64,000 bases of DNA from Atrina japonica (Eukaryota; Mollusca; Bivalvia; Pterioida; Pinnidae), in contig BROG01000472.1 in NCBI GenBank assembly GCA_030159075.1, positions 434,001-498,000 of the forward strand, read 5' to 3'. A model generated the notes under the pieces. The model worked only from the letters and a program-made list of their open reading frames with translations. It was not told where the DNA came from and did not search any database. The position numbers and the translations under genes are program-made. Below, piece by piece: positions 11,338-23,861 of the stretch (its first letter is position 1; the number at the start of each line of letters is the position of its first letter).

Positions 11338-12205
11338 CTATATCGGCCCGATATCGGTTGTAAGTCGGAATATCGGTTCGTTTTCCAACGTCTGCCCGAC
11401 ATTGGCCCGACAACTGCCCGATATTGACAGTAACCCAGCTTTGCGTATCGGTTTGCCGACATCGGCCCGACGTTGGCCAGATATTGGCCAACTGCAAGTA
11501 AAATTTAAAGCTAGTCTTCGTGAAAAGTCATTGAATCAAACTGTCATTCACCAACATCAGCCCGACATCGGCCAGATATTCGCCTACTACGGTAAAATCC
11601 AGCTGTTATTTATTCTTCATTCTTGTATGAGGTCGATTTAAATCTGTTATCTCTTCGGGTATTTCTAAATTCAACGGTGGTCATTTAGTCAACAGTCGTT
11701 TAATGTCATTGGCTCAACAGGAAACCGGCAGGTTTATTCATTATATTGGGTTTGCCGACGTCGGCCCGATATCGGCTAGATATCCGCCTATTAAAGTCAA
11801 AGTCAGCTGTGTTAAACTTGTGTGGGATCGATATTACCCCCCCCCCCCCCGGCAATATCTGCAACATGTACATAGTTCTAAAATCGACGCCAGTCTTCGT
11901 GAAAAAGTAGTTCAGTCATCAGTCGTTTAAAGACATCGGCCCGACATCGGCCCGATGTCGACAGGAACCCGGCAAGTTTCTGTATTATATTGGGTTTGCC
12001 GATAACGGCCCGACATCGGCAGGATATCCACATACTGCAATCAAAGCCAGTTTATCCTTGTATGGAAAATGTTGTTGGACTCGTATAAATTCGCTAACTG
12101 AATAGATAATAGAAATGTTATAGTGCTTTCCTCTGAAGAGTCATTATTATTAGGCCCAGTCCTTTAGCGTCGTCGGTACAATATTGGCCCGACATATGTC
12201 TCGGA
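11338..12205. repeat. Left subterminal repeat field of the CACTA-like element
   Basis: At least a dozen copies, in both orientations, of a 10-15 bp motif close to CGGCCCGATATCGGC (variants with ACATCGG, ACGTTGG, ATATTGG). They cluster at 11340-11500, 11560-11580, 11750-11800, 11930-12030 and 12170-12195, with ordinary sequence between. In plant CACTA elements such subterminal motifs bind the accessory protein; the matching field at the right end supports the same role here. A poly-C run lies at 11840-11850. Confidence 0.8.
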
Positions 12206-12314
12206 CAAAACTAACGGCATATTTTCCCTTGGAAATTCGGTGTTGTGTTGGTATTAGATTTTGTTATAAATCTGCTACGAATAGAATAGTAATTTTAAAA
12301 AAAAATTAAAGGGA

Positions 12315-12400
12315 AAAAAATTTCAGGTGTTCAAAGGATTCGAACCGGGAGCCTCTGGGTTTTTAATCCGCACACCTTACCTCTACACCACAGTTCCACT
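12315..12400 (-). repeat. tRNA-like SINE head (minus strand)
   Basis: On the minus strand a perfect B box GGTTCGAATCC (12336-12346) follows an A-box-like GTGGTGTAGAGGTAAGG about 45 bases upstream. A full cloverleaf with paired acceptor arms is not convincing, so this is read as a tRNA-derived SINE promoter and not as a working tRNA gene. It lies inside the CACTA-like element upstream of the transposase. Confidence 0.55.
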
Positions 12401-13015
12401 TATCAAACGTAATGCTTTTGTAGATATAAATAAAAATTTCATTTACCCTTATCATTCTGACACGTGTATTTAATTTATATCGACAGATATACAATACACC
12501 AGATAGAAAATTATTAATGTCAATTTTAAAAATTAATCCATGCAATACCAGACATGTTTCACTTCCACACTTCATCACGTTTGGAAACGATAGAAGCGTG
12601 GGTTGAGTTTACGCATGCGCCTTTCAACTTTCCCCGCGCGCTTTGTTTGAATGGTACGCATGCAGAACGCGGCAACAGTAAAAGTCGTCTGGTTGGCCGA
12701 GACAAAAAAAAATTAACATTTGTATGACGGTGAGTTAATAATGGGTGATATTGTTAATTTCGGTGATGTTTTGATATTTTGGTAGCGTTTTTGTTACGAA
12801 AAAATCATGGTCAAGGCGTAAATTAGCATGGCTACAAGGACCACGTGTTTACGCCAGTCGGCCCAAAAATGAAATGCATGTTTTGTTCATACTATATTGT
12901 CTGCTAAGATTTTTCGAATTCTGTTAAAATCAATCACTTCTGATAAACATGGCATCCGATTCTTATTGGAAGTCGTATAGAAATATAAGATCTAGGCCCT
13001 AATGTTAATAATCAC

Positions 13016-15017
13016 TTGGCAAACGTCTACTCTGGGCTTGATGGCACTGTCCCCAACACAATCCAAACACCAGAACAAAATAATGATTTTCAGAATGAAC
13101 CTTGTGTGATAGATTTAGATGTTACAAGTAGGCCTTATGCCTGTAGCTCCAGAATACGTGCCCAACCAGATGAAATTTATAATATCCATGATCCAGGCTT
13201 AGATTCAGAAAGTAACAGAAGTCTAGAAGAAATTAACTGTGCAGATGACCAAGACAGTTTGACAGGTTGGGTTTCTGACGACGAGGATTCTGACGATAAC
13301 ATGGCTAGATCAGACGATGAGGAAAACCTAGATCTTACTAATGAACTTGCATCATGGGCATCAAAGTTCAATATATCTCATAGTGCTCTACACAGTCTTT
13401 TACAGATATTACGGAAATTCCACCCATACGTACCAAAAGATCCTAGAACTCTGTTAAGCACGCCTGTAAAATATGATGTGTTACAGATTGAAGGAGGTTC
13501 ATACCACCATTTTGGCATTGCTACATGTTTGAAGAGGGAATTACTTACAAATTCCTCTGTGTCTCCTAATGACATATTCTCAGTATCATTCCAAATTAAT
13601 ATAGATGGTTTTACCACTTTTCAAAAGTGCAAATACCCAGTTATGGCCAATTTTAGGAAGAGTAATTCAGCCTTACACTTCAGAACCATTTATAATTGGA
13701 CTTTATTTAGGGGAACAAAAGCCCAAAAATGTGCACGAATTTCTTGGGATGTTTATAAATGAAATGAAGTTGTTACAAGAAACTGGATTACACATTCCTG
13801 AAATTGAACATACCATAAGCATGATAAAATATCATGTGTTATATGTGACACACCTGCACGTGCATATGTAAAACAAGTAAAAGGTCACAGTGGGTATTAC
13901 GGATGTGATAAGTGTTGTCAGAAGGGTTTATGGAATGGTAAAATGACTTTCCCAGAAATCAATGCACCAGTGAGAACAGATGCACATTTTGATGAAATGG
14001 CGGATGCAGGACATCACTTAGGACCGTCTCCTTTTAGAAGTATCTCTCTTGTTATGGCTGTGGACGAAGGGACCTCTACATTGTAGACAAGGAGCTGGCA
14101 TCATTTCTCGGATATCTGGTCACCTGCAGGATTTACAAAGTTACTTGCCACGTGAATTTTTACGGAAAGGTAGACCCCTATGTGATGTGGATAGGTGGAA
14201 AGCAACAGAGTTTCGTCAATTTCTGTTATATACAGGCCCAGTGGTTCTGAAAAGTTGTTTACCGACTGCATTTTATGCACATTTCCGTTTGTTGTTTGTG
14301 GCAATATACTGTCTGTCAAGCCCTTATTTTTGTAGTGCATACTGTCGGTATGCACACCAGATTTTGTGCATGTTTGTTTTTCAGTTTGGCCAGTTGTATG
14401 GAGAAGACCAGTGTGTATACAATGTTCATTCACTTGTTCATTTAGCAGACGATGTTTCACACTTCGGTGCTCTCGATAACTATTCTGCATTTGTTTTTGA
14501 AAGTTTTTTAGGGAAATTGAAACGTATAGTAAGAAAGCCTAATTTTCCACTTCAACAGGTCATAAGACGCGTGTCAGAAAAGCAAAAACAGATGGCGTCC
14601 GAAGATGTCAAACCAGTCGCTGCAGTTGGTGTTGTGAAGAAACACCATAAATATGGTCCAATTAGCAGACCTTATCAATCATTTTCTCAGTACAAGGAGT
14701 TGCTTTTACCTACATATTGCCTGTCCGTTAATCGTGGTGATAACTGTGTTCTTGTAGATGATAAAGTTGGCATTATTAGAAACATTCTGTCTGAAAGTGA
14801 TGCTTTGGAAAAACTCTTGGTGATTGAGATGTTCAGAGATGTAGCAAGTTTTTTCAGCAGTCCATTGGAGTCGTCCGATTTAAGAGTATTTATTGTATCA
14901 CAACTGAGTGAACAAATGACAACAATAAAAGTTACGGATATAACATGTAAATGTGTTCTCATGCCATACAGGAATGACTTTGTTGTTGTTCCACTGATTC
15001 ATTGTTTTGGCTTGTAA
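13016..15017 (+). pseudogene. TNP2-like (CACTA-type) transposase, frameshifted and internally deleted
   Basis: The N-terminal 248-codon frame (13016-13762) has an acidic region (SDDEDSDDN...) and then the conserved core ending in NIDGF, the STDGF-type catalytic Asp block of TNP2 transposases. The frame changes near 13605, where 13605-13871 continues with PLFKSANTQLWPILGRV and PFIIGLYLGEQKP. A further shift near 13830 leads to ARAYVKQVKGHSGYYGCDKC, a zinc-knuckle-like block. Around 14050 roughly 20-25 residues are missing, including the expected DYMHL block with another catalytic Asp. The last 322-codon frame (14049-15017) is open: LHCRQGAG, GRPLCDVDRWKATEFRQFLL, VYNVHSLVHLADDV, FESFLGKLKRIVRKP. 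AATAAA sits at 15057-15062. Confidence 0.8.
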
Positions 15018-15848
15018 TTAGCTAGGCCACACTTAATTAAGGATACAGTGATTGGCAATAAATGAGTTCCTACTACAAATTTTCACTACATGTATATATT
15101 CTTAGTTATTTAACGTTTTTTAAAATTAATCGCCTTGCATTTATTTTCAACCCCATATATTTTAAAATTGGACCATCAAATGTTGATGTTATTGCGCTGA
15201 TTTTGATACTGGTAGTAAAATACTAGGCTATCTGTTTATTGGTCACCGAATAATAATTAATTATGTCCTCCAGTACTAACAAATTACATCACGGAGATCC
15301 CTCTTTGCATTTGTATTTAATGGGGAAATCTACATTACCTTCGTGATTATTAGTGATCTCTGTCCATCAGAAATGAATTGCTTTCAAAATACCCTGGTAC
15401 TATTAAATGAACATGTCAAGTAAATTTAAATCTGATAAAATAAACATACAGGACAGTTTATTTAAAGTCCCATGTTTTTGCCAATGTTTTGCATTCAGCA
15501 AACCGAACAAGTGATATATCAAACTATTTATTTTGCATAAACATGTAAAGTTGTGTTATAAAATACGAGTGTATTTTGAAAAAAATATCCTATAATAAAA
15601 ACATGAAAAAGAAATAAAATTTTCCAAGTCAGGCTGACTTAGGCCAAACAAAATTATAAATGTACATGGTATCATTGTATTCCAAATAATTTATGTGATT
15701 TGTAATGGGATAATTATCAAGCAGACAATACAGTATTAACTTAACCTGTATAGGGGTATAGAATTGACCTGTATATGCTATCAGCTATAAATTAATATTC
15801 AGTCAAAAAAATAAAGAATTTTAGAGATTTTTTTTTGGACTTTTCAAG
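15018..15848. other. Spacer between the two transposon genes
   Basis: AT-rich spacer with a candidate polyadenylation signal for the transposase at 15057. No gene, repeat or clear TATA motif was recognised before the ATG at 15849. Confidence 0.5.
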
Positions 15849-18800
15849 ATGTACTATTTAGTGGTAGAATTCACCGATGAGAAGGAATTGGCTGTAATAC
15901 CAGACAACTGGTTAGATGGCACCAAGTGTGCGCTGTGGCCTCCTTATAAGTCAAGTGATCGAATTATGAATGCAGTCACAAGCAGTGAGTTGCCAGGACA
16001 AGACTGGAAGTCCTTCCCCACCAGGGAACTCTACAGAAATGGTATGTTTTTCAAGTTTTTCTCTTTTTTGAAACTGTTAATGCTCCACCTAGTCTAAGAA
16101 AGTTGTCACTTGCTGCAAGTTGGTGGTTTATTCTGGGTACTTCAGTTTCCTCCACCATATCACAACTGACATGTCTGTAAATGACCTATATGTGTTGATC
16201 GGACAATAAAAATCAATTTCCTTCCCTGTTAATGCTCTAATTAGATCTACATGAATTTCCAATTCAATGAACTCAATTTTCAGCATGTCTTATTAGAGAG
16301 GTCACGATACGGCTGTAGCATATTGTGATATATTGCAATACAGGACTGTTACATTGCAATACGTATCAAGATACTGGTATAATGCCCATGTGTACATTTA
16401 AAAAACTGTGTTATAAAATGCAGTCGGAACTGCCGCTGACCATGCATGCAGGGATGAACTCAGCCTTTTTTATCATTTCGCTGCAATGTTAATTCTTTAA
16501 ATTCTCCATAAAACCTCTTTGAAAAGAAGGTTTTCAGCCTTTTTCATCTAACACCTGCTGCTTTAATCTCTAATAGAAGTATTGTGAAAAACCATTTTTA
16601 CAGCATTCATATCGCAATACGATACAATAAAGGTAATGTATTGCAATATACCGGTATAGGCTACTTGTGTGGTGTAATCTTTCAGGCTGAGTGCCTCGAT
16701 TTTGCCATCATCACTGGATAGATACAAATACATCTAATCTATATCATTGACAGGCTGGATTAAAGGTGGCTTTGGGAAAGCAGCTGTTTATTGACTAGTA
16801 CAACTGTATTGTGCTTTGAAAAAACTCTGTAGCAAGCTTTGTAATAATGAAACAGTTGTGTGAAAACAATTATGTCTGAATTCGCTGTCCGATTGTGTCT
16901 TGCATGTTCTACCAGTACATACAGTTTGTGAACTCACTGTGATGTAAATGATTTTAAATGTATAATTTTGTATGATGAATGTACACTGCAGGTGTTAGAT
17001 AAGTTAAGATAACTAATTAAGAAAATTACAGTAATTAAACTAAATAAACATGTCAAACTTGTATTCTTTTTTTTAGAAAGCTATGAAAGAGCAAGGAAGA
17101 AATTAAATATTGCAGAACTGCAGTCAGATTTGCAGTCGACCGCATCTGATCAGGATGAATCTGAACAGGAATCTTATCGCCGATCCAAAAGAAAGCGAAG
17201 GTATACTGTAACTGTACAATATCTTATGTTTAGCTCACCTGGAGGTAATGAGGGGTGGGGGGCTTTTGGAATTGCCCCACAGTTGGCATCGTCATTGGCT
17301 AAGAAGTTAAGGTCGGATTTACAGGGTTCTAATGATTCTACTGGTGCTACATCAATCAAATTTGGCTGGATGATGTGTATTATGTTCCGTAGCACATGTC
17401 ATGCTACAGATGCTGCATCTGACTTAGATTTTTTGACAAATTGACACCCTTTGGGCTTTCTAGACTTAATAAAGGGTATTATTGCCAACAGCCAGGTTAT
17501 GAAGACTGGTAAAGGTCATGTTTGCATGGTTCTACATCAACCAAACTTGGCTGAATGATATGTATTATGTTCTGTAGCACTAGGCATGCTTCAGGTAATT
17601 GTCAGACAGTTCCTCAACATTTTCAAGATAGAAACATTATGTGAATTCTGTAAAGGAGGGTGCCCAATTTTTCGACGTTTAGTAACAGTTCGTTATTCCC
17701 TCAATGTTAACTAACCTACTTACACAATAAGTTACATACAATCACGTACCATTTCTAAATAACCTGTTCAATTGCAATGTTAATGTACCACATCTTAGTA
17801 TAATGCAATACACTTTGTCTACAATTACATTCCAGTTTTCAATCAGTTGTTGAATGTTCATATAATTTGGTATCTTAGGGGTTTCAAAAAGTTTGTTGAA
17901 TAGCAGAAAATGCATCATGCTGGAACACTCCTACCTGATTTTAGTCAGCTGTCAATCACATAGGCTATAAATAAACCAAGAGAATCCTAAATGACAAGCA
18001 AAGATGATAATTAAGCATAATCCTTTTGTGGTGTTAGGTCTGTTGAAAGATAACCGGAGGGTGCAGAAAAAATTTGTGTCAGAACTGAGATCACCCAGAC
18101 TATTGCCTCCCCTGTGCTGAACTTTTCCGCGACGGGGAGATTGTGTACCTCTACGACCTGAAAAGCTATGCAACTTGACTCCTGTGACAAATTAAAAATT
18201 AATTTAAATGTAGCAGGTGTATTAATATTATGATTATAATTTAATTTTTTTCTAGGTCAAATTACAATCGGTTCTCTTCTGATGATTCATCACCGGAAAG
18301 TGTACCAAAAGAAAAAAAGAAAAATAATCGACCCACTTCTGGATATACTACTCCTTGTCCTCCACTAAAACTACCTACACCACAGAGGAATACACAAACT
18401 CCAGCTGCAGACAATCATAATTATGATGCAGTGAACGTGTTAGAGCAGTCTACTGCTAGTTCGGGAAGTGCAGTATCGACAGGGTCAAATTCATCAACTG
18501 CAGCAACATCTTACCAGCAGCTCAGTCACAATCTGTCACATGGTAAACCACATTTTATTTCAATCATTGAGAATTGGAAGCCAAAGACTCTATCCATAAT
18601 CATAAAGTCCTGTGTGTGTACAATTAAACAGAACTACATAAATATTCTGACTGACAGCCAGTTTTCTAAGTTTGAAACCCAGGTTTTTCATTCTCTCCCG
18701 ATTATTTAATGTCCAGCTTTTTTCCGTTCTGTATATTAAAAGTAGTAATTGTACAACAGACACACCCAAAAATTATTAATGGCATTTTTGGAAATTAATT

Positions 18801-21800
18801 TAGTTTTAGATATATAGACTCGGGTATGGGCAGGCAGAATAATTTTAGCTACACTTAAATGCATTTGGTTACATGTTTTGGCTACATGGCATTACAATGT
18901 TTTCCTGGGGTTTCGGCTTTCAAATATTTAGATATTTAGCACCACTGATGTGGAAGTATTTTCCGAAATACACATAGTGCATCAAAATTCCGTACTAATA
19001 TGTTAATTTATGAAGTGTACATTGTGAAACATAATATTATTTGAACAACTTGAAGCACATTTATATTCAAACAATGTATCCTTTATTTGGTTGGGGCTTA
19101 ACATCTGTGCAACAGCTAGGGTAATATGCAGACGGTGTCATGGGTGCATGACACGTGTTTGTGTGTGGTGAGTATTCTGGACAGCTTGTACTGGCGCGCA
19201 CTTATGGCATAGAGTGCCAACCCACTGAGGTACCGTGACACAGCCAGACATGAACATATTATACTGACACTGAGCGCCTGGCAAGGAAGGGATAACACTG
19301 TCGAACTTTTGGTCTTAGGTATGACCCGGCCAGGATTCGAACACGCGATCTTCCGCTCACGGGACAGACACTTTACCACCATGCCATCAAGGCAGTTATT
19401 CCTTTCTTTTGTTATAAAAATTTGTCTCGGACATATTTGGCTACACCAACTGACTACAAACTGAAATTTGGCTACTCAAAATCAGTGTTGGCTACATCAA
19501 TTGTCAGACAACTACCAAAACATTTCCAGGGTGAGCCCTGCAGACTACCGAAATTTTTTTTTTAAACCAATGCAGATCTCGCTTATGCTTAATAGAATTT
19601 TTGTAGGCACAAAAAAATAAAGCAAAATGGGGTAACCCGACCGACCCAACTGAGACTCTTGATGCCATATTATGATGAAACATTCATGAAACCCTTGCCT
19701 TGTATCTTTCAGCTCGAGATGTGCGCATTTTTACTACTTTAGAAAAAATGCGTGCTGAACAACAAGATCAAAAACAGATACTGAACCTGATATTACAAAA
19801 GTTAGATGCCACAGTCACTAGAGGGGTTAATGCAACAGAGGATACATTGCCCGAGAACATAAATTTCCCACTCAGATCAAGTGAAGAGGTTGCTGATTTA
19901 GAATCAGAGTTAAAAGATAAATCAGTATTTAAGGCTGTGGTAAGTTAATTTTCTGGTTTCAATACACCAGTTAAATCAGTCAAACTCATTTTAGCTCACT
20001 TGAGCAAGGCTCTGTCATGCGAGAGTAGGCGAGACCCTATGCAAAATAACTCGTCAAAAACAAAATACAAAATGAAAAAATTGAATCGCTGGTGGATGTG
20101 TAGACCTAAAATAGTCTTCTGACTATACACATTGAACAATGATTGAAATGTTGTGTCGTAACTTGTTTATTTTTGACCAATCAAACAGCTTGTTATGAAC
20201 TGTGACAATAACTTGTGCAAATAAACATTGAAACCTAATTAAACATTCAAATATGCACCCGGAAAATAATTCCTCTTCAGTAGTGCTCAGCATCAAAACA
20301 ATTGAAAACTAGTGAACAATTGGAATTCACATACTTTAATCCCAAACTACCAGAATGTGGATCAAAACCATCTAAGGACACATCTTTGCACAAATCTCGC
20401 ACAGTTGTTGCCTATCTTGTCAGACATGGATCTACACAACTCAAAGATGATATGGCAGCTATATATTTAATTGAAGGTTGGCTGTATGGTATATTATCTA
20501 TTTTATTTAGATTATGTAAAGGATTAGACTCGATTACTCATGCCTGTGCACAAAGCCTGCCCTACCATCACACTGAATTCTAAGCATGTTAAGGGGCTGT
20601 CGCTCTGTTGGGTACTTTATTATCGTCTTTTACTGCCTGCATTGGTACATGGCTAGCTGATCAGAATAGTAGAATTAGTCTCCTGGTAAACTAGTAGGAA
20701 ACAACTGACAGGCACTGTCCCTAGATGACTGTTATTCAGACATTACACTCTGGATACTTCCCAATATGTCACCATTATTGTAGAACATGTAACATCTCAA
20801 TTGGTTTCTGTAATGAATGACTTATATGATTGAAAGATGTTTTTTTTTTACTTACAGGTAAATCATCTTGCTATTTTTGGAGGAAAAAATCTTAAACAAA
20901 CTGTTTTTATGCTGCTACAAGAGACACTGACTAATCCCTTGGCCAAACAATATAACTGGCACGGGAAAAAACATAAAAGCCCATTTGGAAACCTTCAACT
21001 GGTTGCTGCTTTCTACAGTAAGTATCACATACCATATACTCTCCTTTAAGTCCTTATAAGATCTTATTGTATAGGTGAATAGTGCATGCCAAATTTTTCT
21101 TCCAGGTTATGTTCTGCTTACAAATTGATGCCATGTATAATTACAACATCACATTCACAATCCAAAAATGACATCTGGTTGTGATGTAAGTCATATGGTG
21201 ACAATGTATTTTTCAATCTAAGGGCTATTCCAGTGAAATATCTACCCCACCCCCTGACTCCACCTTATGTAAAGGTGCACCACCCATAGAACTACTTTTT
21301 ATAATTTACATTGAATCAATAGCAAACATCCTCAACAATATCCAGCCATGGATAGAAGTGAATTTTTACTGGAGTCCTCCCCCTGTGTAGATATTTTATT
21401 GGAATAGCTCTAAGGTGAGAAAATTGCTTGGTATATTTTGCAGGTTCAAGGGTTACTCCACTTCAGTTTCCTCCACCATTCTACAACTAACAGTCTGTAG
21501 AAAACCAAAATGTGTTAATCAGACATTAAACCCCATTCCCTACCTCATAAATCTATTGCTACAGCTAATCTTTCATAAATGTGTTCCTAAAAGCAGTTCA
21601 AGGTTTTCCACATTACTGAATAGGTATGCTTTATATATTTTCAGAATGTATACAGAGGAATGTATCTACCAAAACGGCCACAATGAAAGAGATGGAGGAT
21701 GTAATAAAGGACTGGTTGAGAGGTGCAGGAGACCGGGATGGTGGCAGGAAGAGGAGAGCATCTGTACCGTTGCCACAAGTGGACACTGAAATAGAAGACC

Positions 21801-21805
21801 AATGA
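15849..21805 (+). CDS. DUF4806-domain protein, six exons, apparently intact (transposon accessory gene)
   Basis: The exons read through without a stop: 15849-16041, 17077-17200, 18256-18542, 19713-19939, 20858-21017 and 21645-21805, with GT donors (five times GTA) and AG acceptors. Total 1152 nt, 383 aa. Exon 1 has the start (YLVVEFTDEKELAVIPDNWL, CALWPPYKS) common to DUF4806 proteins. Exon 2 ends in a basic RRSKRKR run, a possible nuclear signal. Exon 3 is Ser/Thr/Pro-rich and low-complexity. Exon 4 begins with a coiled-coil-like EKMRAEQQDQKQILNLILQK. Exon 5 is the DUF4806 domain (FGGKNLKQTVFMLLQ, PLAKQYNWHGKK). Exon 6 gives a basic tail (GGRKRRAS). By position it is analogous to the subterminal-repeat-binding partner of CACTA elements; that function is inferred. 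AATAAA at 22345. Confidence 0.83.
19100..19400 (-). repeat. tRNA-derived SINE in intron 3 of the DUF4806 gene
   Basis: On the minus strand, GATGGCATGGTGGTAAAGTG (A-box region) is followed by GTGTTCGAATCCTGGCCGGG with the B box at about 19333-19342. It is antisense to the host gene. The tail to about 19100 is only roughly bounded. Confidence 0.65.
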
Positions 21806-22870
21806 AAATGATTATTATGTTTTGGGACTGTATGGATTTTGCATGACCGTTACCATTTTTGTGCAGGGCGTGGGGCACCCCTGACTTTCAAATACTTTTT
21901 TCAAGCTATTTTCTAGTTTTCGTTTTGTTGCATATAATCATATTATAGAATAGATATTATCATGTTTTTGTTATACGCCCACCCTGAAGGGACAGGCGAA
22001 GACAGGTGAGAGATAAATTCATGTTTACATAAAAGAAAATCTTTTTGATGTTAGTCAAACCAAATTCTGGTCATGCTATTTTTATGTAATATGAATTGTT
22101 TCCTTTGTTGAACTATATATCATGCATGTGAAGTTTCCACATTCTAGTTGTTTTTTCCCCATCAGATTGGCCTAACAAATATACTGCAAAATGTTAGTGA
22201 TGGGGGAGTAGGTTCCCTATGTCAGTAATTGGGAAACAATGTTTTAGTGCTGTTTTTTTTTCTAACAGCTTTCTAACCCGTGTTTCTAGTGACAACGATA
22301 GCTTAGGTCACAGTTAAAACATTTATTGATTGTACATTTACATGAATAAAATATGTGTTTATTTTACGAATCACTATGGCTTTGTGATCTTAGATGTAAG
22401 TTTGTTATAACTGTCACCAATACATTATACATACAATATTCAGGGGCGTAGTTCATTTTTAAGATTACTATTTTTAGATATCATGAACAAGTTATTCAAT
22501 ATTGTGAACAATGGTAAGGATCACTTGCTCGACCCATACAATTGGTTGAGAATTATGTACAAATTATTGTTGTTTTTGTAGCAATATTATATCTACAGAA
22601 AGTTCAAATAAATGTCACAATACAGCATACATGTTTCAAGCATTATTATTAAATCTAGTTTAGTAATGCAATTACAACTTACAGTTACTGCATACTGAAT
22701 TGAATGTGGGGTTTTTATATCTGATCATCAGGAAAAATGGCCATTTCCAAATAGGAAATACTGGATTTAAGTAATATATTGTAAATTTGGTATTGTCAGA
22801 CTTATGTGGAGGAATTTACCAATACCAGACTCTGGACAAGCTGAAATGGAGCGGAGGATATTTCATTGCA
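21806..22870. other. 3' region of the CACTA-like element, no further gene
   Basis: Non-coding. It contains a possible polyadenylation signal at 22345-22350 for the DUF4806 gene and otherwise AT-rich sequence up to the right subterminal repeats. Confidence 0.5.
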
Positions 22871-22874
22871 AGTA

Positions 22875-23150
22875 ACCGTCAGCGGGCCGATATTAGTGCA
22901 CAACAGCCAAATATCTAATTGTTAGCGGGCCGATATTTAACCATCAGCGGACCGATATTGGCGCATAACAGCCCTATATTTAACCGCCAATGGCCCGATA
23001 TTCTTGTTTATTGGCCCAATGTCGGCCCTATATCGTTTTCGATATCAGGCCGATACCGACAATGTTTGCAAAACCGCTATCAAGCCGATATTGACGACCG
23101 ATAAAGGGCCGATATTACAAAGTATATTGGGCCGAGAATGGCCCGATATT
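22875..23150. repeat. Right subterminal repeat field of the CACTA-like element
   Basis: About ten copies of GGGCCGATATT-like motifs in both orientations (AGCGGGCCGATATTAG, GGACCGATATTGG, AATGGCCCGATATTC, AAGGGCCGATATTAC, GAATGGCCCGATATTAA). They match the left field and end directly at the right terminal repeat. Confidence 0.8.
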
Positions 23151-23666
23151 AAATGCTGGCTGGGTTTTTACATTACGAGATCAGCAATTTTTTTGATAAT
23201 TATATGTAATTCAATAAGCCTTTACTAGGGTTGATGAACTTTTTATGGGACATAAAATTACAGAAATGGTACAATGTCAGTCACCAAATTTTTTCAAAAC
23301 TCTCAATTAACTTTTATCTTCCTATTAAAACTAAATAGTTTTAAATTCATGGAGTTTTTATATTCAAGTGAGCTTTGCTTTTTATTATTTTTTATTACTT
23401 ATATCGTATGCAAAGTACATGTATACCAGTATGAGAATAAAAATGTCAGGTTACAGTATACAGTATACAGAACGAGCACTTTCCTATACACAGATATTTG
23501 TGCCTGCATAATTCCACCGAACCAGCTCAATGGCAGAATCTAGTCTTACCTAACGGGAATAATCCAGCTGTTATATTTCTATCACTATCGATACGTTAAC
23601 GCTTTTCGTACAACAAAATAATAATTAAGTTGACACCGCAAATGTAAACAAATTCTGCTAACAATA

Positions 23667-23859
23667 GACCGTTTAGCAGTAACTGTTGTAATGTGAATTT
23701 GCAAGTCTTCCGGTTGACAAAATGATAGAGATACCCGCAAAATCATAGACGTCGTTATAGTAACTGATTGTTTCTTGACGTCATTTTCCGGGAATCTGTA
23801 TCATTTTGCCAACCGGAAGACTGGCCAAGTCACAGGATGGGAGTTACTGCTAAAGGATC
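23667..23859. mobile_element. TA-flanked palindromic MITE, 193 bp
   Basis: The left arm begins GACCGTTTAGCAGTAACT and continues with GCAAGTCTTCCGGTTGACAA; the right arm is the near reverse complement (TTGCCAACCGGAAGACTGGC, AGTTACTGCTAAAGGATC). TA borders both ends (23665-23666, 23860-23861). It starts with GACC like the MITE at 5570, but the arms are otherwise different. It contains TGACGTCA-like sequence in the centre. No coding capacity. Confidence 0.75.
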
Positions 23860-23861
23860 TA

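Larger units (their letters stand above)
11324..23164 (+). mobile_element. CACTA-like (TNP2-type) DNA transposon, 11.8 kb, both ends present
   Basis: The left end reads CCCAGCCAGCATGACTATAT and the right end on the other strand CCCAGCCAGCATTTAATAT: 12 identical bases, then an imperfect match reaching a GGCC/GGGCC motif. TTT flanks both ends (11321-11323 and 23165-23167), compatible with the 3-bp duplication of CACTA elements. Inside each end lies a field of GGCCCGATATCGG-like subterminal repeats. The interior carries a TNP2-like transposase pseudogene (13016-15017) and a six-exon DUF4806 gene (15849-21805), both plus strand. The termini are not the canonical CACTA/CACTG, so the superfamily rests on transposase similarity and structure. 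Confidence 0.8.

Noticed and set aside
14101..14490. 129-codon minus-strand ORF
   Set aside because: Antisense of the open C-terminal frame of the TNP2-like transposase.
20302..20583. 93-codon ORF in intron 4 of the DUF4806 gene
   Set aside because: No recognisable domain, and skipping it gives a perfect splice join between the flanking exons.
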